Shown: piece by piece, positions 7,771 to 16,112 of the stretch | How the letters are laid out: every line of letters begins with the position of its first letter | How positions within the stretch are numbered: the first letter of the stretch is position 1 | NCBI GenBank assembly: GCA_023415825.1 | Contig: JAEZJF010000006.1 | Location: forward strand, 310,001-374,000 | DNA length: 64,000 nucleotides | Reading direction: 5' to 3' | Source: Bacillota bacterium | Lineage (GTDB): Bacteria; Bacillota; Clostridia; DSM-8532 | Made by a program: the position numbers and the translations under genes | Notes under the pieces: model-generated | Databases searched by the model: none | The model's input: only the letters and a program-made list of their open reading frames with translations | Told to the model about the DNA's origin: nothing

Positions 7771-9195
7771 TCACTTAATGATGAATTTAACTGGTGTGTG
7801 CGAGCTATAGGCCCAGCCGATGTCTACGGTGATGCCCAGTTCAGAAAGTCCGGTGTCCGATATATATGTTTTGCCGTTTACAACCGGCAGATAGTTTGTA
7901 TTGTTATAACGACGCAGCTTATCCGCAAGCTCTCCCCTACCTTGCATTTCAAGGATGTCGGCAAATTCCGTCTTATCGAAATACACCTTAAAGGAATTAT
8001 CATTCACAAGATACATAAATGACGCAGACGGATAAAAGGCCTCATTGTCAAAGGCAAAGGTATAAAGATGATGCAGAATCGGGAAATTGCCGCCCATTGG
8101 GTTTTCAACGGGTTCCATGTAGATATTTGATAGTCCGTTTGCCACCAATTCTTCAACTATTACCCTCCGGTCCTCAAGGGCTTGCTTGATTGGCAGACGG
8201 TCGCCGTTTTCAAAAGTAATAAATACCTTGTCGGCACGGGTCGTGTTCAGGTAGTACCGATAGCCGTCATATTCATAAATGAGCTCGCGTGAATCAACCC
8301 CCCCGTGAGGATCCTCAATTTTCAACTTCATCAGTGAGTGTAAAGGATTTAGGTACTCCGCCACCGCTCCTGCGCCATCGCGTATATCAACAGTCAGAGC
8401 TTCGTCAAGTGTATCATAACCTTGCTTAGATAAACGGGTATAATTCAGCTCTCCATCGGGCGTGTCACTGTGTACAAAGAGCGCACAACCGCTTCTTACA
8501 ATATCATAGCGCATAATCCAAAAGCCTGAACCCACCGCTTTACCTGTGAATGGCTCAAAATCGTCCCATTTCAGCCCATCGCCTTTTCGGGCAAGCGCAT
8601 ATACATCGATTAGCGTCATCCGCTTGACCTTTTTTGATGTGATGCTGTTTTCCTTCAATACCCGCTCAAGATCAACAAGACTGGCCTTGTTCGTTTCTTT
8701 CAGCCGATATATGCTCCACAGCTCATCACCTTTCAGCTTGGCCAGCCATATCTCGCCATCCATCTGGTATACATTATACTGCAGTCCCGAATCATTGGAA
8801 GCAGCGCGCAGCCACCGTTCCTCATACTGAGACAGATCGCTAAGTAGAAATGAGCCGAATTTCGTTTTTGAAGTAAACTCATTTTTTGCAACAGTTGTCT
8901 TCTCATATTTAACGTTCCAATGCTCCACATCCCCGTTTTCTGTGTTGGCGATAGTCAGGCCGTTTTTGTCAATGCCAAAGACATAGGGCATGGATCCCTT
9001 GACAGCCATAAATGAACTGAGTGGATTCATATAAATGCAATCACTAAACTCGTAACAACCGAAAATATCCTCATCAGCTTTTTGTTCTGTCTGGCAAAAC
9101 TTGATCCCTTTAATCAGCGGATAAGCGAACAGCACAAGCAAAACTGCAATCGCACAGAAAAAAAGCCGCCTGTATCCTTTTTTATTTTTTTTCAT
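7771..9195 (-). CDS. Unknown membrane-anchored extracytoplasmic protein
   Basis: 474 residues; GAGGCG precedes the ATG. A basic N-terminus (KKNKKGYRR) and one hydrophobic helix (LFFCAIAVLLVLFAYPLI, residues 10-28) point to a signal anchor; the rest is soluble and outside. I recognise no domain. The C-terminal third contains a region with YLPVVNGKTYISDTGLSELGITV that reads like a substrate-facing beta-rich domain, but this is not diagnostic. It lies between two convergent/divergent neighbours and appears monocistronic. Confidence 0.75.
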   Translation of the reverse strand: MKKNKKGYRRLFFCAIAVLLVLFAYPLIKGIKFCQTEQKADEDIFGCYEFSDCIYMNPLSSFMAVKGSMPYVFGIDKNGLTIANTENGDVEHWNVKYEKTTVAKNEFTSKTKFGSFLLSDLSQYEERWLRAASNDSGLQYNVYQMDGEIWLAKLKGDELWSIYRLKETNKASLVDLERVLKENSITSKKVKRMTLIDVYALARKGDGLKWDDFEPFTGKAVGSGFWIMRYDIVRSGCALFVHSDTPDGELNYTRLSKQGYDTLDEALTVDIRDGAGAVAEYLNPLHSLMKLKIEDPHGGVDSRELIYEYDGYRYYLNTTRADKVFITFENGDRLPIKQALEDRRVIVEELVANGLSNIYMEPVENPMGGNFPILHHLYTFAFDNEAFYPSASFMYLVNDNSFKVYFDKTEFADILEMQGRGELADKLRRYNNTNYLPVVNGKTYISDTGLSELGITVDIGWAYSSHTPVKFIIK

Positions 9196-9204
9196 ATTTC
9201 GCCT

Positions 9205-9241
9205 CAGACTATTATAATAGTTTATAGTAATAGACTATCAC
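9205..9241 (-). promoter_or_regulatory. Repeated AT-rich operator-like sequence upstream of 9195 gene
   Basis: On the minus strand ATAGTCTATTACTATAAA is followed by CTATTATAATAGTCT: inverted copies of AGACTATTA with an embedded TATAAT. It lies 10 bases before the start of the gene at 9195 and may be promoter plus operator. Confidence 0.35.
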
Positions 9242-9456
9242 AGTAGTCCGTAAATGTAAAGAGGTTCCATGATAATTGAAGGAAAATTAAGTTAACGGAT
9301 AGCCGGAATTATGATAACTGTATCATACCCATCTATTGTAACGGAGAAAGCATAAACAGGCTGATAGTAACCTTTGGAATCCAATGAATCATATTATAAT
9401 CATGTGAGCTCTCAATAAGCCTTTGAATAGTTCCTGTCCATGTTGTGAATAATCCT

Positions 9457-9476
9457 GTTTAGGCTGTAGCCTAAAC
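9457..9476. promoter_or_regulatory. Perfect 20-bp palindrome upstream of short SatD gene
   Basis: GTTTAGGCTGTAGCCTAAAC has two perfect 9-bp arms around GT and ends 53 bases before the ATG of the SatD-like gene; a partial copy of one arm (CCTAAAC) follows at about 9482. It is probably a repressor site. Confidence 0.5.
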
Positions 9477-9529
9477 TTTATACCTAAACATATGCAGGCT
9501 AAGCATTTATTGATAAAGGAAATGATAAG

Positions 9530-9910
9530 ATGGACTATCTGACCATGATCTTCGATATCAAAAACTCAAAGCTTCTAAACGACCGAGAGGCAATTCAGTA
9601 TAAGCTTATCGATACCATTAAAGCGGCTAATTCGACCTTTTCAACAGTTATTGCGTCTCCCTTTTTAATCATCCTCGGGGATGAATGGCAGGGCCTTCTT
9701 CACTACCCCTGTGATTACCGGGCTGTAATAGAATTCTTTAGCAAGAACTTAAGCGATATACATTTCTATTGCGGAATAGGTATAGGCGAGGTTTCCATAC
9801 ACAATTTTGAATTAACTGTTAACCAGTTGGACGGCCCAGCTTTTTATAAAGCAAGAAAAGCATTAAGGGTAGCCAAGCAGCACAATTATTCTTTGGTTTA
9901 TATTCAATAA
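9530..9910 (+). CDS. Short SatD-family protein, N-terminal cyclase-like domain only
   Basis: 126 residues; AAGGAA lies 8 bases upstream. It aligns to the first half of the SatD protein at 10736: FDIKNSK against MDIVGSRK, ILGDEWQGL against TLGDEWQVI, CGIGIGEV against AGIGVGDI, and LDGPAFYKARKAL against MDGSCFHAAREAI. The C-terminal HTH-like part of the longer protein is absent. The motif order resembles class III nucleotide cyclases (see findings). SatD function is not established; the name comes from an acid-tolerance operon of Streptococcus mutans. It converges on the DUF3307 gene, with 3' ends overlapping by seven bases. Confidence 0.75.
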   Translation: MDYLTMIFDIKNSKLLNDREAIQYKLIDTIKAANSTFSTVIASPFLIILGDEWQGLLHYPCDYRAVIEFFSKNLSDIHFYCGIGIGEVSIHNFELTVNQLDGPAFYKARKALRVAKQHNYSLVYIQ

Positions 9911-10731
9911 GGAAGAGTCAACAAGGCTTTTATAAGATATCCGACTGAAATGGCGGAAATAAAGCTTATAAAACTTCCAATTATGAACATTTCAACAAAA
10001 CGGTCATCATCAAATTTCTTTAATCTGGCAACAGATTTGACAGTCAAAATAAATCCGATAACCAAAGGCATATTCAGTAAGATGGATAAGATAATAAAAA
10101 CCCTCTCTAGCATGCCAATGGTAAATCCGCCATCACTGGCTCCTTCATTTTTGTTTGATAGCTTAAGTTCGGGTTCTGGAGCAGCAGGTCCTCTTTTAGA
10201 ATTCATCCCGCTGAATATCAGGCGAATGAACACACCTACTCCCCATAATCCAATGACTGACAGAACGAAGGAAAGCACTATTTTATCACTAAAAGTAACC
10301 GCTGATGCTGAACGATTAAAGGACGAGACTAACTGCGCTAGAGCGTTCTCAATAGAAGGCGAAGCTAGGATTTTTCCGTTGAAACACATGAGAACTACCA
10401 TGATTAGAAAAAGATGAATGGCCTGATCCAATAGAAAAAGAATGGCGTTGAATTTAAGGAAAGGCTTTTTAAGAATGATCCAAGACTTGAAGTAATCCAC
10501 AAGCCCATGTAAAAGCGAGAGAATGAAAACCAGAATAAAAGTATAGAGAGACCAAAACCGCATTAAAAAAATCAAGGAAACAAAGAAATGAATACATGCG
10601 TGAAGGAAATTGCCCCATAAGCTTTTTTCCCATAGGGTACTGCTTCTTAATTTAACGATTGTTTTCAACTGAAGTGGAAAATCGGCGATAAAATGCGCTA
10701 AAACCAAACAAAATAATACTCCAAAGTCCAA
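9904..10731 (-). CDS. DUF3307-family polytopic membrane protein
   Basis: 275 residues. The N-terminal half has the DUF3307 pattern: a helix with LAHFIADFPLQ, a polar KTIVKLRSSTLWEKS loop, HACIHFFVSL, LLHGLVDYFKS and LLDQAIHLF, giving about four helices with conserved His/Asp. The C-terminal half adds about four more helices. It starts four bases after the SatD stop and is surely co-transcribed with it. The role is unknown. His and Asp inside helices suggest an intramembrane metal site or channel, but that is inference. Confidence 0.8.
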   Translation of the reverse strand: MDFGVLFCLVLAHFIADFPLQLKTIVKLRSSTLWEKSLWGNFLHACIHFFVSLIFLMRFWSLYTFILVFILSLLHGLVDYFKSWIILKKPFLKFNAILFLLDQAIHLFLIMVVLMCFNGKILASPSIENALAQLVSSFNRSASAVTFSDKIVLSFVLSVIGLWGVGVFIRLIFSGMNSKRGPAAPEPELKLSNKNEGASDGGFTIGMLERVFIILSILLNMPLVIGFILTVKSVARLKKFDDDRFVEMFIIGSFISFISAISVGYLIKALLTLPY

Positions 10732-10735
10732 TTCA

Positions 10736-11554
10736 TCACGCCCCCTTGCCAGAATAGGTATCTAGCAGAATAGAAACCAGTTGATGATTCTTTTGTATTG
10801 TAAAAAACGATGCATTATTTAGCTTTTGGCTAATTCCGCTGATGGTTTCCCTTGTTTTATCCTCAGAATCTCCCACAATCTTACGATAAGAGCCAAGTCT
10901 TATATAATCAATATAAACCTCTCTCTGCTTATCAGTCATCTTCGCTTTCAATATTTCGTTATTTTCAATAATTAAATTGATTGACTGCTCAAGAAGACTT
11001 CTACTGATCAAAGCAAAGTCCATGACCTCAACATCGGCCGCTTTTGCCACAGCAGCTTCTCCCATGGCCTCCTCTATCGGATAAGGTTTGATAGGATCAT
11101 TCATACCATCAAGATGAAGGCTTGATGCAACAAATGCGCTGAGCAAAAATACTTTATTGAGCTTATTGATATTGGCCTTTCTCTTTGACTTGTCCGAACC
11201 TTTTATGATATTAATAGCCTCTCGTGCAGCATGAAAGCAGGAGCCATCCATCATTCGAACATCATGATTAAGGGGTGTGCTTATATCTCCCACTCCGATA
11301 CCTGCATAAAGCTCGATATTATCCTTCCAAAGCAGTTGTTGAAATTCATGAACGATATGATAGGCTTCCGATGGTTTATTGGTTATGACCTGCCATTCAT
11401 CACCTAATGTTATCGTAATCGGCGCGACAAGAATACCCGAATATTTATGATTGATCCTAGCAATATAGCTATTTAGGTTATCTTGTAGTTGTTTTCTATC
11501 TTGTACTTTTCTGGACCCTACGATATCCATATTGATGACACAATACAAGCCCAT
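10736..11554 (-). CDS. SatD-family protein with cyclase-like N-domain and C-terminal HTH-like region
   Basis: 272 residues from the ATG at 11554, 8 bases after GGGGAG; an upstream in-frame start at 11575 lacks a site. Residues 1-125 carry INMDIVGSRK, ITLGDEWQVI, YAGIGVGDIS and MDGSCFHAAREAI. The C-terminal part (about 200-272) has KQREVYIDYIRLGSYRKIV then TRETISGISQKLN, which looks like a DNA-binding or winged-helix segment. The two acidic sites and the GIG-GD motif match the order of metal and substrate motifs in class III adenylate/guanylate cyclases. Enzymatic activity is unproven. It forms a tight operon with DUF3307. Confidence 0.8.
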   Translation of the reverse strand: MGLYCVINMDIVGSRKVQDRKQLQDNLNSYIARINHKYSGILVAPITITLGDEWQVITNKPSEAYHIVHEFQQLLWKDNIELYAGIGVGDISTPLNHDVRMMDGSCFHAAREAINIIKGSDKSKRKANINKLNKVFLLSAFVASSLHLDGMNDPIKPYPIEEAMGEAAVAKAADVEVMDFALISRSLLEQSINLIIENNEILKAKMTDKQREVYIDYIRLGSYRKIVGDSEDKTRETISGISQKLNNASFFTIQKNHQLVSILLDTYSGKGA

Positions 11555-11650
11555 TTTTCTCCCCACGCTTTTCATGATATTATGTCATTATAGCATTTTT
11601 TTCCTTGCTATTCAATCAAGCAACTTATCTCAAACCGGACGCACCTATTT

Positions 11651-11683
11651 AAAAAGAGAGGACTTTATGTCCCCTCTTTTTTT
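11651..11683 (-). terminator. Terminator after small membrane protein
   Basis: AAAGAGGGGACATAAAGTCCTCTCTTTTT on the minus strand: an 8-bp stem followed by T residues. It overlaps the last codons of the gene at 11665. Confidence 0.65.
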
Positions 11684-12003
11684 GATGAATCGTTAATTTG
11701 TCCGTCGTCCAAAAAGTCCTTGGCTGTCTCATACCATTTTTGAATAAGACTTCTTATATCTGACTCTTTGATAAAAAGCCTTAGCCAGACGGGTATATAC
11801 TTGTAGACGACTCCCACAACAAAATTAAACTTGAGTTGGCCCTCTCCATCCGAAAAATTGCGCTCTGCCAAAAGCATGATCCGGTAAGCAAATCCCCGGA
11901 TTCTTGTCCACTGCTTTGTAACACCTAAATAAACAATAAAAGCTAAGATACCTATGGCAATTAAAATGCCGAGCCAGTTTTGTGTGATAAACTCCACAAT
12001 CAT
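11665..12003 (-). CDS. Small single-helix membrane protein, holin-like in appearance
   Basis: 112 residues. One N-terminal helix (WLGILIAIGILAFIVYLGV, residues 9-27) is followed by a basic amphipathic stretch (TKQWTRIRGFAYRIMLLAERNF) and a soluble tail ending DSSKKEGT. The layout and the tail motif LKFNFVVGVVYKYIPVWLRLF recall phage LL-H-type holins, but no phage genes surround it, so it may be a domesticated or unrelated protein. It lies between the SatD and MFS genes on the same strand with its own terminator. Confidence 0.6.
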   Translation of the reverse strand: MIVEFITQNWLGILIAIGILAFIVYLGVTKQWTRIRGFAYRIMLLAERNFSDGEGQLKFNFVVGVVYKYIPVWLRLFIKESDIRSLIQKWYETAKDFLDDGQINDSSKKEGT

Positions 12004-12078
12004 TGTAAAGGCTTCCTAAAAGTTATTCCTAATTAAGCCTATGCAATAATCCTGCAAAAGTTGACTTAACCTTACATG

Positions 12079-13383
12079 TTAATGGGTATCACAAGCGGTT
12101 GCCTGCTGATCCTGTTGAGGCTTAAGAAGAACTTCCTCAGAATGGGAGACATCATGCTTTTTAACGCTGAATAAGAACAGGAGTCCAAGTGTAAACATGA
12201 CTCCGCCAAACAGGAAGAGATAGGCCTGGCTTCCTAATAAATCAGCGGTCAGGCCATACAGGATGGGGCTAGCAATGCTTGCCGCAAAGGTAAACACAAA
12301 ATAGTAGCCGGTATAGCGGCCTGTCTGCCCTTTAGGAGCCATTTCTGCAACAGCCGGATAGGCATTGGTAGTCATAAGCGCCCAGCCAATACCGCTAAAG
12401 CCCATAACAATAGCTAAAAAGTTCTGATTCTTCAGGAGAACCACAATGACGAAAGTGGATATAAGCAGAATATTGCCTAAAAGCATGGTGGTTTTTCTTC
12501 CAAGCTTCGATCCTATAAGACCTGCCGGTAAAGCACTAATCATGAAAATAACCGCCATGGGCGCCAGCATCTGTGTCGCATCCCCAGGCAATATGCCATA
12601 CCTCTCTTGAGCAAAGAGGGTGAAAAAGGCATTAAGGCATTCAAAACCGCAAAACCAAAAGAATACTGTAAAAAGCATATAAAGCAGGGACGGTGTTCTG
12701 GAAATGGCAGATTTTTGCCCGTTCTTTCCCCAGAAAAGGCCGGTATCAATTTCCGGTTCCTTCTCCTCATCGGCTGAGTAGGGTACTTCCGGCTCTTTAT
12801 AAAAGAAGACCAGCATCAAGAGCGCAAAGATCATGAGTCCGCCGCCCATCAGGAAGGGATAGGAGATATTGATATTAAAAAGCATACCGCCAGCTACAAA
12901 CGAAATGATGGTACCCAGACCTCCCATGGCTGTAATAATGCCATTAGCACGGCTTCTTAAGGGGGCTGGTGTGGCATCGGGCATTAAGGCTACTGCAGGT
13001 GCTCGATAAATGCTCATAAAGAAGTTCATGGCAATGACAAACACCATGAGCAAGGGTAGGCGTATATCAAAAGAAAATAAGCTTCCTAATTGATTATAAA
13101 AAGGAACCATCATAAAAAAAAGAGCCGCTAAAGGAATTCCTATAATCATAAAAGGCATTCTGCGGCCAAATCGTGTTTTCGTTTTATCACTCAGTTTACC
13201 GAAATAGGGTTGAAAAATGAGTCCGAATACATTATCCAGGGTCATGATCGCACCAAGAAGGGTAGAACTGTCAATGAGCCCTTTTAAAAAGACAGGTACA
13301 TAGGTATTATAGGTTGTCCATGCCAAGCTTATTGTAAAAAAGGCCAAGCTTATTACAAGGGTTTTCAAGACATTAAGCTTCAT
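12079..13383 (-). CDS. MFS transporter, GPH/SLC45-like
   Basis: 434 residues, about 12 membrane helices; AAGGAGTAACT precedes the ATG. The signature loop between helices 2 and 3 is GKLSDKTKTRFGRRMPFMIIG, typical of glycoside-pentoside-hexuronide and SLC45-like carriers; the matching loop in the second half is GSKLGRKTTMLLGN. A charged central loop (about residues 195-220) joins the halves. The likely substrate is a sugar or glycoside; no neighbouring gene narrows it down. Confidence 0.85.
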   Translation of the reverse strand: MKLNVLKTLVISLAFFTISLAWTTYNTYVPVFLKGLIDSSTLLGAIMTLDNVFGLIFQPYFGKLSDKTKTRFGRRMPFMIIGIPLAALFFMMVPFYNQLGSLFSFDIRLPLLMVFVIAMNFFMSIYRAPAVALMPDATPAPLRSRANGIITAMGGLGTIISFVAGGMLFNINISYPFLMGGGLMIFALLMLVFFYKEPEVPYSADEEKEPEIDTGLFWGKNGQKSAISRTPSLLYMLFTVFFWFCGFECLNAFFTLFAQERYGILPGDATQMLAPMAVIFMISALPAGLIGSKLGRKTTMLLGNILLISTFVIVVLLKNQNFLAIVMGFSGIGWALMTTNAYPAVAEMAPKGQTGRYTGYYFVFTFAASIASPILYGLTADLLGSQAYLFLFGGVMFTLGLLFLFSVKKHDVSHSEEVLLKPQQDQQATACDTH

Positions 13384-13578
13384 AGTTACTCCTTAGAATA
13401 CTTTTATCAGCAGGCAGCTCATCCCAATCATCTAAAGAGCAACTGCGGAATAATAATTCAATATACTTTAATATACCCTACAATTATTAAAAAGTCTTGT
13501 TAATAATATTAAAATTTCATGAGACTTTCAGCCTACAATGCCATAATAGCATGATGACATGGCTTTTAAAAGGTCTAC

Positions 13579-13869
13579 TTAACTAAAGGGTATAATTTCC
13601 GTCTGTATACCCGTAATCTCAACAGTACCTTGGCCTTCGATGAAATTTATAGCAGAGGCCATCATACTGTCCGCATGGCCGGCCTCATTTGAGATGCAGG
13701 TAAGGCCAAGCTCGCAATGATTCCATGAATCAAGCTGCCCAATTTCTGCAACTGAAACATTGAATTTATTTTTCAGCCTTTCTATCAGGCTTTTGATAAT
13801 GCGTCTTTTATCCTTGAGCGATTGGGGTTCACTTAAGAACAAGGCTACTTTCAATACACCGACAAACAT
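13579..13869 (-). CDS. DUF503 family (YlxP-like) protein
   Basis: 96 residues from the ATG at 13869, after AAGGAGGATTTGC; a longer frame to 13905 has no site. It matches the short DUF503 family: MFVGVLKVALFLSEPQSLKDKR at the start, SLIERLKNKFNVSVAEIG in the middle, and a C-terminal TEIIPF. Homologues such as YlxP sit in nusA-infB-rbfA operons and are thought to be linked to ribosomes or translation; here the gene stands alone. A copy of the hairpin element with a TATAAT-like end lies directly upstream in the same orientation. Confidence 0.85.
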   Translation of the reverse strand: MFVGVLKVALFLSEPQSLKDKRRIIKSLIERLKNKFNVSVAEIGQLDSWNHCELGLTCISNEAGHADSMMASAINFIEGQGTVEITGIQTEIIPFS

Positions 13870-13941
13870 GCAAATCCTCCTTGCAGGCCTTGCTTTCCTG
13901 CTCAAAAAAACATAGTATGGAGTATGTATCTTTTATTATAA

Positions 13942-14011
13942 TAACATTACCCGTTACCGGAATCAAAGATTCCGACCGGGCTCCCAAGTTATTGATACTT
14001 CGTATTATTAA
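13942..14011 (-). repeat. Dispersed hairpin element, minus orientation
   Basis: Read on the minus strand: TTAATAATACGAAGTATCAATAACTTGGG, then CCCGGT-CGGAATC-TTT-GATTCCG-GT-AACGGG, then TAATGTTATTATAAT. The inner stem differs from other copies by a compensated pair (CGGAATC/GATTCCG against CGAAATC/GATTTCG). It lies upstream of the DUF503 gene and ends in a TATAAT box pointing to it. Confidence 0.7.
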
Positions 14012-14036
14012 CAAATAACCCTCGGAGGAATGCAAA

Positions 14037-15188
14037 TTGTCTAAAATTTTGGTTTTGGATGATGAAAAGGCTGTTTTGGATAACCTGAGCACCACCTTGA
14101 TTAAAGAAGGCTATGATGTGGTTACAGCTTTAAGCGGTGAAGAAGGTCTGGTACTGTTTCAGTCTCAGCGAGATTTCGACTGCATCATTTGTGATATGAA
14201 AATGCCAGGTATGACTGGAACTGAAGTAACAAAAGCCATAAGGGAAATTGACCCTGACATAGGCATTATCATTCTTACTGAGCATAGTGATATGGAAAAC
14301 ACCGTTAATGCCATGAAGGAAGGTGCTTTTGACTATTTAAACAAGCCTATTTATAATGAAAAACTCATGGTTTCCATTGAAAATGCCATAAAAAGGATAA
14401 AGCTTGTCAAAGAAAACCACAAGCTCAATGAGGATCTTGTAAAAAGAAATTTATACTTTCAACATATCAATGATTCCGCACAGCAGATTTTAATCAATAT
14501 GGTTCCTAGGTCCTGCCCCAGATTCAAAGAACTTGATACGGCCGCAGTTTATAAAAGCTGTGACTGCGTGGGCGGTGACATGTACGATATTTTTAAGCTC
14601 GGCCGTAGAATTTTCTTTTATGTGCTTGATGTATGCGGCCATGGCATTTTGTCGGCTGTTATGACCATGATGATGAAAGCTTATTTTCAAAATATAAAGC
14701 GCCTTTACGAAATTGCCGGAATCACCCCTGACATTGAAAAAATAGTACTTGATCTCAACTGTGAAATGTACAGAAATACATCCTCCTATCTCTTCTTAAC
14801 CCTTTTTACAGGGATACTTGACCTCGACACGAGAGAAATCTCCTACGTTTCTGCGGGGCATATTGATCAATATGTCCACACTAAAAAAGGTATTATTCCT
14901 CTCTCCTCCAGCAATACGGTTATTGGCATTTTTGATGGCTTGACCTTTGAATCCCAGAAAATCTCCATTGAACCGGGTGATAGGCTGTTTCTATTCACTG
15001 ACGGAATTACTGAAATCTGGAATGAAGAAGTTGTCCTGGCTACCGACAGTATGCAGAAAATCATTAAAGATAAAGCCGGATATCCGATAAAAAATACTGT
15101 TAAGGCCATCTATGATGCTATTCTTAAACTCTATGAGAATAAGAAGCCCGATGACGACATTACCATCATAGGCATGGAGTTAAGATAG
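14037..15188 (+). CDS. Response regulator with SpoIIE-type PP2C phosphatase output
   Basis: 383 residues. The start is TTG at 14037, 8 bases after GGAGG. Residues 1-120 are a receiver domain (VLDDEK, phospho-acceptor in CDMKMPG at about D53, Thr/Ser switch LTEHSD, Lys in NKPIYN). A short helix links to an RsbU/SpoIIE-type PP2C domain (about 175-383) with GGDMYDIFKLG, VLDVCGHGILSA, LFLFTDGITE and PDDDITII, the Asp residues that hold the metals. Such proteins dephosphorylate anti-anti-sigma factors. No kinase or anti-sigma gene is adjacent. RluA follows 24 bases downstream and is probably co-transcribed. Confidence 0.92.
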   Translation: MSKILVLDDEKAVLDNLSTTLIKEGYDVVTALSGEEGLVLFQSQRDFDCIICDMKMPGMTGTEVTKAIREIDPDIGIIILTEHSDMENTVNAMKEGAFDYLNKPIYNEKLMVSIENAIKRIKLVKENHKLNEDLVKRNLYFQHINDSAQQILINMVPRSCPRFKELDTAAVYKSCDCVGGDMYDIFKLGRRIFFYVLDVCGHGILSAVMTMMMKAYFQNIKRLYEIAGITPDIEKIVLDLNCEMYRNTSSYLFLTLFTGILDLDTREISYVSAGHIDQYVHTKKGIIPLSSSNTVIGIFDGLTFESQKISIEPGDRLFLFTDGITEIWNEEVVLATDSMQKIIKDKAGYPIKNTVKAIYDAILKLYENKKPDDDITIIGMELR

Positions 15189-15212
15189 GCATTATCCCGG
15201 AGGAAATTACGC

Positions 15213-16097
15213 ATGCAAATAGACTTAGAAGTTACCGAAGAGCTGGATAAAAAAAAGATATATCAGCTCCTCAAAGGTCCCATGAAGCTTTCCAGCCGAT
15301 TGATAACCCGCCTTAAGGCTGAAAAAGGAATTTTCCTGAATGGCAGCCCTGCCCGCACAATTGACCTGGTTCATACCGGCGATAGGGTCAGCGTTGTTAT
15401 CGATTTCAATGAGGAATCCTACATCCAGCCTGAAAACATCCCTCTTTCCATAGTATTTGAGGATGACAGCTTTTTGGCTGTTGATAAAGGATCCAACATG
15501 GCTGTTCATCCTTCTATCGGTCATCAGACAGGAACCCTGGCTCAGGCCGTTCTCTGGTACTACAAAGAAAAAGGGCTTACAATCAAAGTCCGGCCCATTA
15601 ACCGTTTGGATCGTGATACTTCAGGGCTGATCCTTTTTGCCAAGAATGCCTTCATCCAAGATCAGCTCATACGTCAGATGAAAGAAAATCGCATGTATAA
15701 GGCTTATCTTGGTATCGTTCATGGCTGTTTTGATCCTCCGGCAGGTACAATAAGGCTCCCTATCGCCCGTAAAGCTGAAAGCATCATTGAAAGAATCATT
15801 GATCCATCCGGAGAAGACAGCATTACACACTATAAAACCCTTGAGTGCCATCCTGACATCAGCCTGGTTCAATTTGTTTTGGAGACGGGAAGGACACATC
15901 AAATCCGTGTCCATGCAAAGGCCATGGGACACCCCCTGTTGGGAGATTGGCTTTATTCCGATATAGGGACTCATCTCATTGACAGGCAGGCCCTTCATTC
16001 CTTTCAAATTTCTTTTGATCATCCTCTTTCAGGTGAGAGAATCACTTTGACCGCACCCCTCCATGAGGATATGAAAAAGGTATTGGCAGCTTTTTAG
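15213..16097 (+). CDS. RluA-family RNA pseudouridine synthase
   Basis: 294 residues, start after CCGGAGGAAATTAC. An S4-like N-terminus (KLSSRLITRLKAEKGIFLNG) precedes the RluA catalytic domain: VVDK-like FLAVDKGSNMAVHPS, the signature RPINRLDRDTSGLILFAKN with catalytic Asp at about residue 133, and the C-terminal RTHQIRVHAKAMGHPLLGD. It converts uridine to pseudouridine in 23S rRNA or tRNA; the exact site cannot be told from sequence. It converges with the phenylacetate-CoA ligase gene. Confidence 0.94.
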   Translation: MQIDLEVTEELDKKKIYQLLKGPMKLSSRLITRLKAEKGIFLNGSPARTIDLVHTGDRVSVVIDFNEESYIQPENIPLSIVFEDDSFLAVDKGSNMAVHPSIGHQTGTLAQAVLWYYKEKGLTIKVRPINRLDRDTSGLILFAKNAFIQDQLIRQMKENRMYKAYLGIVHGCFDPPAGTIRLPIARKAESIIERIIDPSGEDSITHYKTLECHPDISLVQFVLETGRTHQIRVHAKAMGHPLLGDWLYSDIGTHLIDRQALHSFQISFDHPLSGERITLTAPLHEDMKKVLAAF

Positions 16098-16112
16098 CCA
16101 ATACCTGAAATA

